38,737 bases of DNA from a virus. The stretch lies in the IMG/VR virus record IMGVR_UViG_3300035666_000067, positions 1 through 38,737 of that record; one strand, 5' to 3'. A model generated the notes under the pieces. The model ran no database searches. It had not been told where the DNA came from and saw only the letters and a list, made by a program, of their open reading frames with translations. Below, piece by piece: positions 38,327 to 38,737 of the stretch. Made by a program: the position numbers and the translations under genes. Each line of letters starts with the position of its first letter. Position 1 is the first letter of the stretch.

Positions 38327-38584
38327 TTAGACCTCCTGCTCGGCGGCGTCCAGGATTGCCTTGGCCGCCTTGGTGATTCCAAACGTGCGACCAGCCCGCC
38401 GGAACGTCCGCAGCTGGCGCTTGCGCGCCGGGCCCAGGACTTCGACGGTGCGGTCGGCCAGGGGAACGTCCAGGACCCGGACGCCACCCTCCGTGATGGC
38501 GACGATGTGCCGGAGCTTGGTGCCCACCTGGCCCTCGAGCCCGTGGGCCCAGCGCTCCTCGTCGTGGAAGCGGACGATGTTCAT
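38327..38584 (-). CDS. Hypothetical protein
   Basis: An 85-residue protein starting MNIVRFHDEERWAHGLEGQVG. A beta part (HIVAITEGGVRVLDVPLADRTVEVLG) is followed by a basic helix (ARKRQLRTFRRAGR) and ITKAAKAILDAAEQE. The basic region could bind nucleic acid. No family recognised. Only 3 bp separate it from the gene upstream. Confidence 0.6.
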   Translation of the reverse strand: MNIVRFHDEERWAHGLEGQVGTKLRHIVAITEGGVRVLDVPLADRTVEVLGPARKRQLRTFRRAGRTFGITKAAKAILDAAEQEV

Positions 38585-38587
38585 GCG

Positions 38588-38737
38588 TCAGACCTCCGTG
38601 ATGATGGCGACCCGGCGCGACTTGCTGCCGGCGTCCCGGTGAATGGCGACGTGGTTGCCGCCCCGGTAGATGAACCAGCCAGGCAGCGCCTTGAGCGCGA
38701 AGGAGTAGGCCGCTTCCAGGCTCTCCACGCCGGCGGT
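38588..38737 (-). CDS. Hypothetical protein, C-terminal fragment
   Basis: The minus-strand frame is open from the window edge to TGA at 38590-38588, giving the last 49 residues (TAGVESLEAAYSFALKALPG, then WFIYRGGNHVAIH, then RRVAIITEV). The start lies outside the window. It continues the minus-strand operon; no function can be assigned. Confidence 0.6.
   Translation of the reverse strand, partial: TAGVESLEAAYSFALKALPGWFIYRGGNHVAIHRDAGSKSRRVAIITEV

Noticed and set aside
1-38737. tRNA genes, CRISPR arrays, insertion sequences, integrase and attachment sites
   Set aside because: No T-arm/anticodon pattern, regularly spaced repeats, transposase or recombinase was seen; the only clear direct repeats are the 18-bp tandem and the 34-bp pair.

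Overview
The window is about 38.7 kb of a GC-rich (roughly two-thirds GC), very densely packed, short-tailed (podovirus-like) double-stranded DNA phage or prophage of a Gram-negative host. The evidence is a continuous morphogenesis run: TerL, P22-type portal, scaffold, DUF4043/N4-gp56-type capsid, decoration proteins, adaptor, tail-hub protein and a giant ejection-type protein. There is no tape measure, sheath or major tail tube gene. A nested Rz/Rz1 spanin pair indicates a host with an outer membrane. The set-up (a capsid protein of about 350 aa with cement proteins of about 140 aa, and fibres with a TYINSL...RTFPN start) resembles epsilon15/BPP-1-like podoviruses; that placement is inference. 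No integrase, repressor, DNA or RNA polymerase, tRNA or CRISPR was recognised. Both ends cut through genes.

Layout. 1-2009, plus strand: a chain of small pre-terminase genes, including a PD-(D/E)XK nuclease and an HTH protein, nearly all linked by GTGA/ATGA stop-start overlaps. 1795-8527: TerL, portal, scaffold, major capsid protein and two paralogous decoration proteins. 8584-12158: an accessory cassette of four genes (TPR-glycosyltransferase, methyltransferase, two DxD glycosyltransferases), entered through a very strong RNA hairpin. 12260-17810: adaptor, a TIGR03790-like protein, two paralogous fibre proteins, tail hub and a small tail protein. 17807-20633: a GNAT-like protein and three presumed internal virion proteins. 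20634-31238: a 3534-residue multidomain (polyvalent) protein. 31235-33003: lysis cassette (membrane proteins/holin, Rz with nested Rz1, M15 endolysin, membrane protein).

The right end (38737 back to 32927) is minus strand and converges on the late genes. It holds a run of small early-type genes, a YqaJ exonuclease and a Bet/RecT annealing protein (a two-component recombination system), an exported protein, an HTH protein and a DUF3268 zinc-finger protein. The two gene sets overlap tail to tail by 77 bp. Just after the last plus-strand stop lies TGTTCCACGGGGAACA, one base from a canonical bacterial parS site.

The most unusual part is the giant protein. I read in it a ParB/sulfiredoxin-like motif, a RelA/SpoT-like domain, a DdrB-type ParB domain, an HExxH metallopeptidase, a RadC-type JAB domain followed by a degenerate relative, three consecutive ADP-ribosyltransferase-like domains and an LPD38-like membrane-associated C-terminal region. 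Its position, after the internal virion genes and before lysis, suggests that it is packaged and injected with the DNA to act on the host at once. The domain calls rest on motifs read by eye.
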